Assembly: GCA_030715195.1 (NCBI GenBank)
Contig: JAUYVI010000003.1
Location: 90,960 to 154,959 of the forward strand
Source: Dongia sedimenti
GTDB lineage: Bacteria; Pseudomonadota; Alphaproteobacteria; Dongiales; Dongiaceae
Length of the DNA stretch: 64,000 nucleotides
Direction: 5' to 3'
Shown piece by piece: positions 8,919 through 16,836 of the stretch. The notes beneath the pieces were generated by a model that made no database searches, was not told the DNA's origin, and worked only from the letters and a program-made list of their open reading frames with translations. Numbering within the stretch: the first letter of the stretch is position 1; each line of letters opens with the position of its first letter. Position numbers and translations under genes: made by a program.

Positions 8919-9533
8919 CTAGGCGCCGAACGTGAGGGCCTTCTCCGGCAGCGCCTGCTTCAGCGCCGAGGCCAGCACCGTCCAATGCATGGTCTCATCG
9001 GCGGCGAGACGGCCGGCGACCTGGGCGAGGTCCTTGCTCTCGAAGGACGGGATCACGCCGAGATAGGCGTTGGCCGCACCCTTCTCCAGCTTGGCCGCTA
9101 GGGTCAGCACGTCGGCCTGTGACTTCAGGGCGCCGGCGTTCAGCTCTTTCGCATAGTCGTCCATCGACTTCTCGGCGACCGGCGCGCCGCCCATGCTCTT
9201 GATCGCGGCGACCAGGGCATCGCGATGCTGCTTGTGATGGCTCTGGAATTGGACCGCGACGTCGAGCACCGGCTTCTGCAGCAGGCCGCTCTCGGCACCG
9301 AGCTGGTAGGCGTTGATCGCCTCATGCTCCAGGCCGAGTGCCACGTTCAGCGTGTTGACGTCGCCTTCCGAGGCCATCGGTGTCGCGGCCATGGACCTGC
9401 AACCCCCGAGCACGGCGATGGCCGCGGCGCTCAACGTGGTCATGCCCGCGACCCGGAACATCTGGCGGCGGCCCAGATCGAGCTCCGAGGTGGGGCGGAT
9501 AATCGTCGTGTCGGCGGTTTCGAGTTTCGACAT
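8919..9533 (-). CDS. Ferritin-like domain protein with twin-arginine/lipoprotein-type leader
   Basis: This 204-aa protein has a four-helix ferritin-like domain (DUF4439 or Ferritin_2 type). The N-terminal region GRRQMFRVAGMTTLSAAA carries twin arginines and a hydrophobic stretch, ending in LGGC, which could act as a lipobox. Candidate metal ligands are spread along the bundle: LEHEAINAYQ, FQSHHKQH, and LAADETMHW with a final Glu and His. Related proteins are induced under stress, but their function is not settled. It lies downstream of the anti-sigma gene, with a CRP-like palindrome in between. Confidence 0.8.
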   Translation of the reverse strand: MSKLETADTTIIRPTSELDLGRRQMFRVAGMTTLSAAAIAVLGGCRSMAATPMASEGDVNTLNVALGLEHEAINAYQLGAESGLLQKPVLDVAVQFQSHHKQHRDALVAAIKSMGGAPVAEKSMDDYAKELNAGALKSQADVLTLAAKLEKGAANAYLGVIPSFESKDLAQVAGRLAADETMHWTVLASALKQALPEKALTFGA

Positions 9534-9610
9534 GTCTGCACTCCCTTGCTTGGCTCGGCGCGCAATGGCGTCGCCGTATCGGAGCTACGGCCGGCCTCAG
9601 AGCATGGATG

Positions 9611-9626
9611 TGTGACCGCCGTCACA
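9611..9626. promoter_or_regulatory. CRP/FNR-type palindrome
   Basis: The sequence TGTGA-N6-TCACA (9611-9626) is a perfect inverted repeat and matches the CRP consensus exactly. It lies in the 109-bp gap between the anti-sigma stop and the ferritin-like start, with its centre about 85 bp upstream of that start codon. An FNR/Dnr/FixK-type family member could also read it. Binding is inferred from the motif alone. Confidence 0.55.
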
Positions 9627-9642
9627 GATTCAGGGAGGAGGG

Positions 9643-10359
9643 TTAGTTACCGGCCAGATGGAAGACACCGGTAAACAGCACCGGACCGGTCGGGGCGCCG
9701 CTGGCGGAGCCGCCGGCGGGCTCCAGGCTGACGGCAAGCGTGGTGCCCGGCTGGACCAGGGTGGCGCGCATCTGATCGATCGGACGTTCGATCCGTTCCC
9801 CGACCTTCAATACGCCGAGCGAAACCGGGCTCTTGCCGGAGGGCAGCACCCAAAGCTCGTAGTCCTTGCCGGCGCCCGCGGGCGGCGTGTTCGCCAGCAG
9901 CACCATCTGCCGACGCTCTTTGTCGATCTGGAACACGACCACGCTGTTGCTGATGGTCGGTTCCTTCAGCATCGCATAGCCGCCGAGCTCGGCCGGCTGC
10001 GGCGTGAAAACGAACACCGCCGCCACGGCGACGGCGGCAGCTACGGCGGAAGCGCCGAAGGTCCAGGCGAGCCAGCGCAGGATGCCGAAGCGCGCCTCGC
10101 TTTCTTCGGAAGCGCCGATGCTGGCCAGAATCCGATCGCGCAAGGCGAGGGGCGGCGCCACCGGCGCCACGGAATCGGCCAGCGGCTGCAGCCGCTCCGA
10201 CCAGGCGGCAACGGCACGGCGCAAGCTCTCGTCGCGGACAAGCTCCGCCTCGAAGGCGGCGCGCGCGTCGCCGACCAAGGTGCCGAGCACATACTCGGCG
10301 AGTCGAGTGTCGCGGTCTTCGCCCCCTGGTCCTGGGGTCATGTCGCTCGTATCGGTCAT
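9643..10359 (-). CDS. RskA-type anti-sigma factor
   Basis: This 238-aa single-pass membrane protein is expected to hold the neighbouring ECF sigma factor inactive. The N-terminal zinc-finger-like/ASD region (TRLAEYVLGTLVGDARAAFE) is followed by one transmembrane helix (FGASAVAAAVAVAAVFVF, about residues 118-135) and a periplasmic RskA domain containing YELWVLPSGKSPVSLGVL. Its ATG overlaps the sigma factor stop (ATGA), so translation is coupled. The signal that releases the sigma factor is not evident. Confidence 0.9.
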   Translation of the reverse strand: MTDTSDMTPGPGGEDRDTRLAEYVLGTLVGDARAAFEAELVRDESLRRAVAAWSERLQPLADSVAPVAPPLALRDRILASIGASEESEARFGILRWLAWTFGASAVAAAVAVAAVFVFTPQPAELGGYAMLKEPTISNSVVVFQIDKERRQMVLLANTPPAGAGKDYELWVLPSGKSPVSLGVLKVGERIERPIDQMRATLVQPGTTLAVSLEPAGGSASGAPTGPVLFTGVFHLAGN

Positions 10360-10895
10360 AATTCGAGACAGCCTTTGAGGCGCTGCAGCCCGCGCCGGAT
10401 CCAACTCTTCACCGTGCCCAGCGGCGTGGCGATACGGGCGGCGAGTTCCTCATGGGTGAGGCCGTCGAAATAGGCCATCAGGATTGCGCGTTTCTGGGCC
10501 TCCTCCAGCTGCTCCAGACAGGCCATCAACCGGCGCCCGGCCTCACCCGAGATCGTCAGGTCCAGCGCCGAGGGGTTCGGATCCTCCAGCTCCGGCATGG
10601 CGTCGCCGCTGGGCTCCAGCCGGGCCGCGGCTTCCCGCCGCAGCCGGTCCAGGGCGCGGTTGCGCAAGATCACCGTCAGCCAAGCCTTGCCCGAGCCGAG
10701 CTCGCGGCGATACTCGCCGGCATTGCGCCAGGCCGAGATCAGGGCATCCTGCAGCACATCCTCGGCCCAGTCGCGCCGTTTCAGGATACGCAGGGCGAGG
10801 CCGAATAGTTGCGGCGCCGCGGCATCGTAGAGCGCGCTGAAAGCGGCTCGGTTGCCGGCGGCACTGGCCTCGATGAGGGATTCCAGCTCAGCCAA
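10356..10895 (-). CDS. ECF-family RNA polymerase sigma factor (SigK/ECF19-like)
   Basis: This 179-aa sigma factor has region 2 (ALYDAAAPQLFGLALRIL ... AEDVLQDALISAWRNA) and region 4 (FDGLTHEELAARIATPLGTV ... IRRGLQRL). Pairing with an RskA-like anti-sigma factor points to the SigK type, which answers envelope or oxidative stress. The only credible start is TTG at 10895: an in-frame stop lies 9 bp upstream and AGGAT precedes the TTG, so initiation may be weak. Likely targets include this operon and perhaps the ferritin-like and cytochrome genes. Confidence 0.92.
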   Translation of the reverse strand: MAELESLIEASAAGNRAAFSALYDAAAPQLFGLALRILKRRDWAEDVLQDALISAWRNAGEYRRELGSGKAWLTVILRNRALDRLRREAAARLEPSGDAMPELEDPNPSALDLTISGEAGRRLMACLEQLEEAQKRAILMAYFDGLTHEELAARIATPLGTVKSWIRRGLQRLKGCLEL

Positions 10896-11115
10896 AGGAT
10901 CCTATTCCCCCCCGAATGGAATGCATGGATCATTAGCGGCGATTGGTTCGGGTGGCAATCCAAGCTGAGGCGAGGCCTAACCTCGATCACGGATGCGTGT
11001 GGTCGAGATGGGAGTGGTCGAATCCGTATGCCCTGATGTCGCCTTTCCGCATGTCCATGCACCGGGCGGCTCACCATGATAGACCCAGAAATCGATGCAA
11101 ATCCGGGAGGGGATG

Positions 11116-11913
11116 ATGAGTGAAGCTGTCAAGGTCGAGAAGCGCGGGCACGTGCTTGAGGTGACGCTGGACCGGCCGAAGGCGAACGCGATCGACGTGG
11201 CGACCAGCCGGGCCTTGGGCGAAGCCTTCGTGCGGCTGCGCGACGATCCGGAGCTCAGGGTTGGCATCATGACCGCGGCCGGCGACCGGATCTTTTCCGC
11301 CGGCTGGGACTTGAAGGCCGCCGATCGCGACAACCTGGTCGGGCGCTGGTGGGAGACGGATTACGGGCCGGGCAGCTTCGCCGGGCTGACCGAGCTCTGG
11401 GACTTGAACAAGCCGGTGATCGCCGCCTTGAACGGCCTTGCCTTCGGCGGCGGCTGGGAGCTGGCCATCGCCTGCGACCTGATCATCGCCGCCGAGCACG
11501 TGGAGTTCGCGCTGCCGGAGCTGCCGCTCGGCATCGTCCCGGATTCCGGCGGCGTGCAGCGCGTGCCGAAGCGCCTGCCGCACAACATCGCCATGGAGAT
11601 CCTGCTGCTCGGGCGCCGCATGTCGGCGCAGGAGGCGCATCACTACGGCATGGTCAACAAGGTGGTGCCGAAGGACAAGCATCTTGAAGCGGCGCGCGAG
11701 TGGGCCGATATCATCGCGACCGGTGCGCCGTTGACCATTCAGGGCCTGAAGGAATGTCTCCGCGAGATGGACGGGAAGTCGGTCAAGGAGTCCTTCGATC
11801 TCATCCGCAGCGGATCGATGAAGGCCTACGAGAAGGCGGTCAATTCGGAGGACGCGAAGGAAGGCGTGAAGGCCTTCGCCGAGAAGCGGAAGGCGAATTT
11901 CCGCGGAGTGTAG
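11116..11913 (+). CDS. caiD: CaiD-like enoyl-CoA hydratase (crotonobetainyl-CoA hydratase candidate)
   Basis: This is a 265-aa crotonase-fold enzyme. It shares with E. coli CaiD the segments RPKANAID, FSAGWDLKAA, GPGSFAGLTE, KPVIAALNG, FALPELPLGIVPDSGG and the C-terminal AFAEKRKANF. The oxyanion-hole motifs are present. CaiD hydrates crotonobetainyl-CoA to L-carnitinyl-CoA, and carnitine genes lie 4 kb away, so this role is likely; a general enoyl-CoA hydratase remains possible. The second of two adjacent ATGs was chosen because it is correctly spaced from GGGAGGGG. The glycosyltransferase gene follows 14 bp later. Confidence 0.78.
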   Translation: MSEAVKVEKRGHVLEVTLDRPKANAIDVATSRALGEAFVRLRDDPELRVGIMTAAGDRIFSAGWDLKAADRDNLVGRWWETDYGPGSFAGLTELWDLNKPVIAALNGLAFGGGWELAIACDLIIAAEHVEFALPELPLGIVPDSGGVQRVPKRLPHNIAMEILLLGRRMSAQEAHHYGMVNKVVPKDKHLEAAREWADIIATGAPLTIQGLKECLREMDGKSVKESFDLIRSGSMKAYEKAVNSEDAKEGVKAFAEKRKANFRGV

Positions 11914-11927
11914 GTGTATAAGCACGC

Positions 11928-12737
11928 ATGCCGGCCGTTTCCGTCATCATCGCCGCGCTCGATGCCCATGACACGCTGGGCGCGGCGATCGACAGCGTGC
12001 TCGCTCAGGATTTCTCCGACTTCGAGATCGTGATCGCGCCCGATGAGCCCGCGGATTATTCTGCGTTCGCGGCTCGCGACCCTCGGATCCGCGTTATCGC
12101 CGGCGTGCCGGCGCCGACCGGGCCGGGTCCGGCGCGGAACCGCGCGCTCGCGGCGGCGCAGGGCGATTGGATTGCGCTGCTCGACGCGGACGATCTCTGG
12201 TCGCGCGACTATCTGGGTGCGCTGACGCGCGCGGCGGCGCCGGTCGGTGCGGCGTTCGGTAGAACTTCAGTTCTGGAAGAAAACGATCGAGAGTTGCGGT
12301 CTATTCCACCGCAAAATTACCGCGGCCGGGTGAATTTTCAGGTCTTCGCGCGCGCCTTCGGCTCGTTTCACGGCATCACAAGGCGCATACCGGGGCGCCA
12401 CTGGCGCGATCTCTTTGCGGAGGATGTCCTGTTTGACATGGAGACGCTGTCGCTGGTCGGCGGCGAGGCGCCTTATGTTCGGGAAGCCGTCTACACTTTG
12501 CGTTCGCGCGCCAAATCCGCGACCCGCAGCCGCGCCTTCATCGATAAGATCGGGTGGCATTACCAAACGCTTGTCGCGCTCATCGATGAGGGGCGAACCA
12601 TGATTGGTTCGGCCCATCGCGCCGAAGCGTCCGCTGTCTTCGAGTCCTGGGCGGCGATGAACGCAAGCTTCCTCCAAGCCAGCGCTGCCCAACCCGGTTT
12701 GAGATATCAAAACTACATTTTCAGCCTCAAGCTGTGA
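11928..12737 (+). CDS. Family 2 glycosyltransferase
   Basis: This is a GT-A fold glycosyltransferase of 269 aa. The N-terminus VSVIIAALDAHDTLGAAIDS is the usual GT2 nucleotide-binding strand, and LLDADDLWSRDYL carries the metal-binding DxD-type motif. The C-terminal half lacks membrane helices. Donor and acceptor are unknown and no polysaccharide cluster surrounds it. It starts 14 bp after the CaiD-like gene, so they may share a transcript without sharing a function. Confidence 0.82.
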   Translation: MPAVSVIIAALDAHDTLGAAIDSVLAQDFSDFEIVIAPDEPADYSAFAARDPRIRVIAGVPAPTGPGPARNRALAAAQGDWIALLDADDLWSRDYLGALTRAAAPVGAAFGRTSVLEENDRELRSIPPQNYRGRVNFQVFARAFGSFHGITRRIPGRHWRDLFAEDVLFDMETLSLVGGEAPYVREAVYTLRSRAKSATRSRAFIDKIGWHYQTLVALIDEGRTMIGSAHRAEASAVFESWAAMNASFLQASAAQPGLRYQNYIFSLKL

Positions 12738-12786
12738 GACAGATTCGGGGTTTTGCAATTTCTCGTCGAATCGCAAGCGAATTTTT

Positions 12787-12815
12787 TTGCATGCTCGCCG
12801 CAGTCTTGTCATAGT
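12787..12815 (+). promoter_or_regulatory. Candidate promoter for the XRE regulator
   Basis: TTGCAT and CATAGT are separated by 17 bp in an AT-rich stretch that follows a run of seven T. The predicted transcript would have an untranslated leader of about 190 nt before the ATG at 13014. The same pattern, TTGCNN-N17-CATAGT, occurs before the ABC importer at 20199. Nothing else was seen in the 276-bp gap. Confidence 0.42.
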
Positions 12816-13013
12816 GTAACCGCCGGTTGCCGTTGGATTGAACGTATTACTCTACGGCGTCGACGAACCCGACGCGCCGCGTTCGGAAGCGATCAGCGTG
12901 AGGAGTCGAATCGGCCGGACCGGTCGATCGAACATCGCGATCAAAGTCGAACGTCCGCTTTTGTTCACAATCTCGGCACGTGGTGTCGCAGACAGTCTGA
13001 GGGAGATGAGATC

Positions 13014-13460
13014 ATGGTGCGCAAGCGCAAGTCCTCCGGCCGAATGGCCAGCAAGGGCTTCCCAAATCCGATCGACGTCCATGTCGGCAACCGCATCCGG
13101 TTGCGGCGGACCCTGCTCGGCATGAGCCAGGAGCGGCTGGCGGAGCAGATCGGCCTGACCTTCCAGCAGGTGCAGAAGTATGAGCGCGGCACCAATCGCG
13201 TGAGTTCGAGCCGGCTGTTCGATCTTTCCCGCGTGCTGGATGTTCCGATTCGCTATTTCTTCGAAGAGATGAGCGCCGGCGTCGAGAGCCAGAGCCCGGG
13301 CCAGCTGCATGGCGCAGCACCCAGCCTGCCCGGCGAGGATCACGACCCGATGGCGCGCCGCGAAACGCTGGAGCTGGTGCGCGCCTATTACAAGATTCCC
13401 GACCAGGCGGTGCGCAAGCGCATCACCGACCTCGCCCGCGCCCTCGCGCGTTCGGCCTAG
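13014..13460 (+). CDS. XRE-family helix-turn-helix transcriptional regulator
   Basis: This 148-aa cytoplasmic DNA-binding protein has its HTH at about residues 25-80: VGNRIRLRRTLLGMSQERLA, IGLTFQQVQKYERGTNRVSS and the following RLFDLSRVLDVPIRYFFEEM. The C-terminal half ends in a helical ETLELVRAYYKI segment typical of a large alphaproteobacterial XRE group. GGGAGATGAG precedes the ATG and supports this start over longer frames. Its target is unknown. A shared hairpin terminator separates it from the convergent gene. Confidence 0.88.
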   Translation: MVRKRKSSGRMASKGFPNPIDVHVGNRIRLRRTLLGMSQERLAEQIGLTFQQVQKYERGTNRVSSSRLFDLSRVLDVPIRYFFEEMSAGVESQSPGQLHGAAPSLPGEDHDPMARRETLELVRAYYKIPDQAVRKRITDLARALARSA

Positions 13461-13476
13461 GCGATCTGTCGGAAAC

Positions 13477-13504
13477 GCGCCGGCTTCCGGGCGGAAGCCG
13501 GCGC
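13477..13504. terminator. Bidirectional hairpin terminator
   Basis: A perfect 12-bp stem (GCGCCGGCTTCC with its complement) surrounds the 4-nt loop GGGC. It lies between the convergent stops of the XRE gene (13460) and the haem-oxygenase-like gene (13515). There is no T-run, so it may act as a bidirectional or RNA-stabilising hairpin. Confidence 0.75.
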
Positions 13505-13514
13505 CTCCGTTCGC

Positions 13515-14351
13515 CTAAGCGACCCTCTGCAGGGTCGGCACGCTCAATCGCTCAGTCAGCGTTGCGAAGAATCGTCCATAGCCGTCCATGAAGGCATCGG
13601 CGCCGGCGACGATGTCGTCGACGCAGTCCGGCCGTCGCGCGAGATAGTCGCGGACCGCGGTGCGGCTGCTGGATCCGTGCATCGGCTCGACCTGGGTATG
13701 GATCAGATAGAAGCCGAGCTTCGGATCGTCCGGGCCTGAAAGGCCGTAATCCTCCGCATGGGCCCGCAGCCCCTCGAGGCAGAGGGTGAATTCGACATCC
13801 GAGGTGAGCTCGGAGGCGAGGTGGAACCCCAGGCTCTCGCCGATCGGCCGCCGGCGGTAGAAGAGGGCGGTCAGGGCCGCCATCTCGCGCGCCGCCTGGG
13901 TGATCGCGGCCGGATCCTCCAGCGCCGACCGGGCAACGCCGAACGCCGCGGCGGTCTCGAGGAAGAAGGCGTGATGCGACGCCTGCACCCCGCGGCGCAG
14001 CTGATGCAGGCCGAACTCATCCACGGCGGAATAGAGGATCTGCGCGCCTTTCTCCACGGCGCCGAACCGCTCATGCGGCATCCAATCGTCGGTGAGTCGC
14101 AGTGCCAGGGCGAGGATGCCGCCCGGAACTTCGCGGAAGAACTCGGCGGTGGAGGCGAAGAAGACCTGGAGCGATGCCGCATCCAGGGGTCTCTTGCGCA
14201 AGTGTTCCCCGAACCGCTTCAGTGCGAACATGCCGGGATGGGAGTCGATGCGGCCTGCGACCGCCTCCGCTTCGGAATCCGGGCTCGGTATAGGTGCACG
14301 TGCCTGACCGTGCTGGCCAGTGATGGTCGAGAGACTGACTGGGCTGTTCAT
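13515..14351 (-). CDS. Haem-oxygenase-like (iron-containing redox enzyme type) protein
   Basis: This 278-aa all-helical protein resembles the haem-oxygenase-like diiron superfamily. Glu and His candidates are distributed as in that fold: VDEFGLHQL, VQASHHAFFLE, HLASELTSDVEF and YLIHTQVEPMHGSS. The family includes oxidases acting on amines, fatty acids and amino acids, so a substrate cannot be named. An AGGAGC ribosome site precedes ATG 14351. It is divergent from the GntR regulator across 180 bp, which suggests control by it. Confidence 0.65.
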   Translation of the reverse strand: MNSPVSLSTITGQHGQARAPIPSPDSEAEAVAGRIDSHPGMFALKRFGEHLRKRPLDAASLQVFFASTAEFFREVPGGILALALRLTDDWMPHERFGAVEKGAQILYSAVDEFGLHQLRRGVQASHHAFFLETAAAFGVARSALEDPAAITQAAREMAALTALFYRRRPIGESLGFHLASELTSDVEFTLCLEGLRAHAEDYGLSGPDDPKLGFYLIHTQVEPMHGSSSRTAVRDYLARRPDCVDDIVAGADAFMDGYGRFFATLTERLSVPTLQRVA

Positions 14352-14531
14352 GGAATAGTGCTCCTGCTTGGGTTTCGGAATGGAAGCAAATTCAATGAGT
14401 TGACCTGCGCCGCCCCGGCGGCGCAGCATCCCATGCTGGACGAAATTTCAACATTGGTATATCAGGGCGATGGCTTTTGCCCGTTTTAGGCGAGGCCTTC
14501 CGAGGTGTTTAGTCCCAGGAGCGATTGCCGG

Positions 14532-15176
14532 ATGGCAGGAGAGCCGACCACCCTCAACACCGCGCAGACCATCGCGCAGGCTCTGCGTGAACAAATTCTC
14601 TCCGGCGAGCTGGCGCCGCATACCCGGGTGACCCAGCGCGACCTTGCCGCGAAGTTCGGCTTTTCACCGATGCCGGCGCGCGATGCGGTGAAGATGCTGC
14701 TGGCCGAAGGGCTCGTGGTTCAGGAGGGCAGCAAGACCATCGTGGTCGCTCCGGTGAACACCGAGGATTTCGTCGAGATCATGGACATGCGGACGCTGCT
14801 GGAGCCGCGCGCACTGGAGCTCTCGATTCCGAAGCTGACGCCCGAGGATCTGGCAGCGGCGCGGGCCGCCTTGGCCCGGTCCGGAACGACCAGCGATCCG
14901 CGCCAGGTGGTTGCCAACCACTGGGACTTTCACCGCGCGCTCTATCGCCGGGCCGGCCGGCCGCGCCTGCTCAATCTGATCGAGCAGCATCACAATCTTC
15001 TGGCGCGCTATCTGCTGCCCAGCTGGGCCCAATACGGCGTGATGGATGACTGGGCCGGCGACGAGGTCGAGTTGATGGAACTCGCCGAGCAGCAGCGGGT
15101 CCAAGAGGCGGTCGCTTGGCTGAAGCACGACCTGGTGGACGCAAAGGACCGCGTGGTCCGGACCACCCGCCAGTAG
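14532..15176 (+). CDS. GntR-family regulator, FadR/FCD subfamily
   Basis: This 214-aa repressor or activator has an N-terminal winged HTH (ALREQILSGELAPHTRVTQR, DLAAKFGFSPMPARDAVKML) and a C-terminal FCD ligand domain with Asp and His in NHWDFHRALYRRAG, the usual metal-binding positions. FCD regulators generally sense organic acids. Flanking targets could be the divergent haem-oxygenase-like gene or the convergent carnitine operon, whose last gene ends 10 bp away. ATG 14532 with an upstream AGGAG was chosen over a GTG at 14505. Confidence 0.9.
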   Translation: MAGEPTTLNTAQTIAQALREQILSGELAPHTRVTQRDLAAKFGFSPMPARDAVKMLLAEGLVVQEGSKTIVVAPVNTEDFVEIMDMRTLLEPRALELSIPKLTPEDLAAARAALARSGTTSDPRQVVANHWDFHRALYRRAGRPRLLNLIEQHHNLLARYLLPSWAQYGVMDDWAGDEVELMELAEQQRVQEAVAWLKHDLVDAKDRVVRTTRQ

Positions 15177-15185
15177 ACCGGCGGC

Positions 15186-16346
15186 TCAGCTCTCCAGCGG
15201 CCGCAGCAGCGCGCGGGAGATGATGTGGCGCTGGATCTCCGACGTGCCGTCCCAGATGCGCTCGACCCGCGCATCGCGCCACAGGCGCTCGACGCCGGTC
15301 TCCTCCATCAGTCCCATGCCGCCGAAGATCTGCACGGTCTGGTCGGTCACCCTGGCGAGCATCTCGGTCGCGAACAGCTTGGCCATCGCATAGTCCTGGT
15401 CTTGTGCCGTGCCTTGCTCGGTCTTCCAGGCGGTCTGCAGCACGATCAGGTTGGCGCACTCGATCTCGGTCGCCATATCGGCGAGCTTGAACGAGGTGCC
15501 CTGGAACTTACCGATGGTCTGGCCGAACTGCTTGCGGGTCGCCGCCCATTGGGTCGCCATTTCCAGCGCGCGCTGCGCGCGGCCCACGCATTGCGCGGCG
15601 ACGGTCAGGCGCGTGGCGCCGAGCCAGGTGTTGGCGACGTCGAAGCCGTGATGCACTTCGCCCAGGACCTGGCGCTTGTTCACCCGGGCATTGTCGAAGA
15701 CCAGTTCGCAGTGGTGGAAGCCGCGATGGCTGACCGAGCGCGAGCCCTTGGTGACGGTGAGGCCTGGCGTGTCCTTGTCGATGAGGAAGCTGGTGATCAG
15801 CTTGCGCGGGCCGCGCTTGGTCTCTTCCACACCCGAGGCGGCGAACAGGATGATGTAGTCGGCGACATCGGCATAGGAGATGAAGTGCTTGGTGCCGGTG
15901 ATGACGAAATCGTCGCCTTCTTGCACCGCGCGGGTCTGCATCGACTTCACATCGGAACCCGCATTCGGCTCGGTGATGCCGAGGCACTCGATCCGTTCGC
16001 CGCGGATGGTCGGCAGCAGATAGCGCTCCTTCTGCTCGGCGTTGCAGGCGCGCAGGATGTTGCTCGGCCGGTGCACCGCATATTGCAGGGCAAAGCTGGT
16101 GCGCCCGAGCTCGCGCTCCATCAGGGTGAAGGCCACATGGTCGAGCCCGCCGCCGCCGAGATCCTCCGGCATGTTGGCGGCGTAGAGGCCGGTGGTCTGC
16201 GCGCGCGCGTGGATCTGCTGGATCAGCTCCGGGCGGACTTCGTCGGTCTTCTCGACCTCGTTCTCATAGGGCACCAGCTCCGCGTCGACGAAGGCGCGGA
16301 CCGTGTCCACCAGCATGCGCTGCTCTTCGGTGAGGCCGAAATCCAT
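15186..16346 (-). CDS. Acyl-CoA dehydrogenase (butyrobetainyl-CoA dehydrogenase candidate)
   Basis: This 386-aa FAD flavoenzyme shows the FAD and substrate motifs CLGITEPNAGSDVKSM and IFGGMGLMEETGVERLWRDA. The usual catalytic Glu of the YEGTS motif is replaced: the sequence reads WDGTSEIQ, with Asp366 at that position, a substitution I recall in other family members. It is the last gene of the carnitine operon, 3 bp after the thioesterase. Dehydrogenation of gamma-butyrobetainyl-CoA to crotonobetainyl-CoA is inferred from location only; the sequence does not closely resemble E. coli CaiA. Confidence 0.85.
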   Translation of the reverse strand: MDFGLTEEQRMLVDTVRAFVDAELVPYENEVEKTDEVRPELIQQIHARAQTTGLYAANMPEDLGGGGLDHVAFTLMERELGRTSFALQYAVHRPSNILRACNAEQKERYLLPTIRGERIECLGITEPNAGSDVKSMQTRAVQEGDDFVITGTKHFISYADVADYIILFAASGVEETKRGPRKLITSFLIDKDTPGLTVTKGSRSVSHRGFHHCELVFDNARVNKRQVLGEVHHGFDVANTWLGATRLTVAAQCVGRAQRALEMATQWAATRKQFGQTIGKFQGTSFKLADMATEIECANLIVLQTAWKTEQGTAQDQDYAMAKLFATEMLARVTDQTVQIFGGMGLMEETGVERLWRDARVERIWDGTSEIQRHIISRALLRPLES

Positions 16347-16349
16347 GGC

Positions 16350-16832
16350 TCAGTCCTTCTTCGGCGGAAGGCCGATCGCGCGGCCGGCATTCTTATGGCG
16401 CGGCAGATCCTTGTGGGACTGCCAGATCGCTTCGATCTTCGCCAGCACCGGCGGCTGAAACGGCGCCGCCTTCGGTCCGCTCATGTCGATCGAGAGCAGC
16501 ATCTGCTCGTTGGTCGCGACGATCTCGGCCTCGTCGCCGCGGTGCATGGTGTGGAAGATGTGCAGCCGCTTCGCATCATGGCCGAGGAACTGGGTGTCGA
16601 TCCTGACCTCGACGCCGCCCTTCACCTCGAGGAGATAGTTGGTGTGCATCTCCAAGGTGAACAGCGTGTGGTGGGTGGCCTCGCGCTCGGCCGGACCCAG
16701 CCCGATATGCGCCATGAGCGCGGTCGTGGCGTCGCTGAAGATCACCGTGTAATAGCCGTCGTTCAGGTGGTTGTTGTAATCCACCCAACCGGGCTGCACG
16801 GTGGCGCGATGCAGGGTGAGGAGCGACGCCAC
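16350..16832 (-). CDS. cdhB: Betainyl-CoA thioesterase, hotdog fold
   Basis: This 160-aa hotdog-fold enzyme is expected to hydrolyse betainyl-CoA to glycine betaine and CoA, the last step of carnitine conversion. The 4HBT-type active-site region is WVDYNNHLNDGYYTVIFSDA, with the catalytic Asp at its start. The order BKACE, dehydrogenase, thioesterase equals that of the Pseudomonas carnitine operon; the symbol follows that comparison and is less certain than the function. It begins 4 bp after the dehydrogenase stop, so they are co-translated. In some rhizobia these two domains are fused. Confidence 0.83.
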   Translation of the reverse strand: MASLLTLHRATVQPGWVDYNNHLNDGYYTVIFSDATTALMAHIGLGPAEREATHHTLFTLEMHTNYLLEVKGGVEVRIDTQFLGHDAKRLHIFHTMHRGDEAEIVATNEQMLLSIDMSGPKAAPFQPPVLAKIEAIWQSHKDLPRHKNAGRAIGLPPKKD

Positions 16833-16836
16833 CCGA

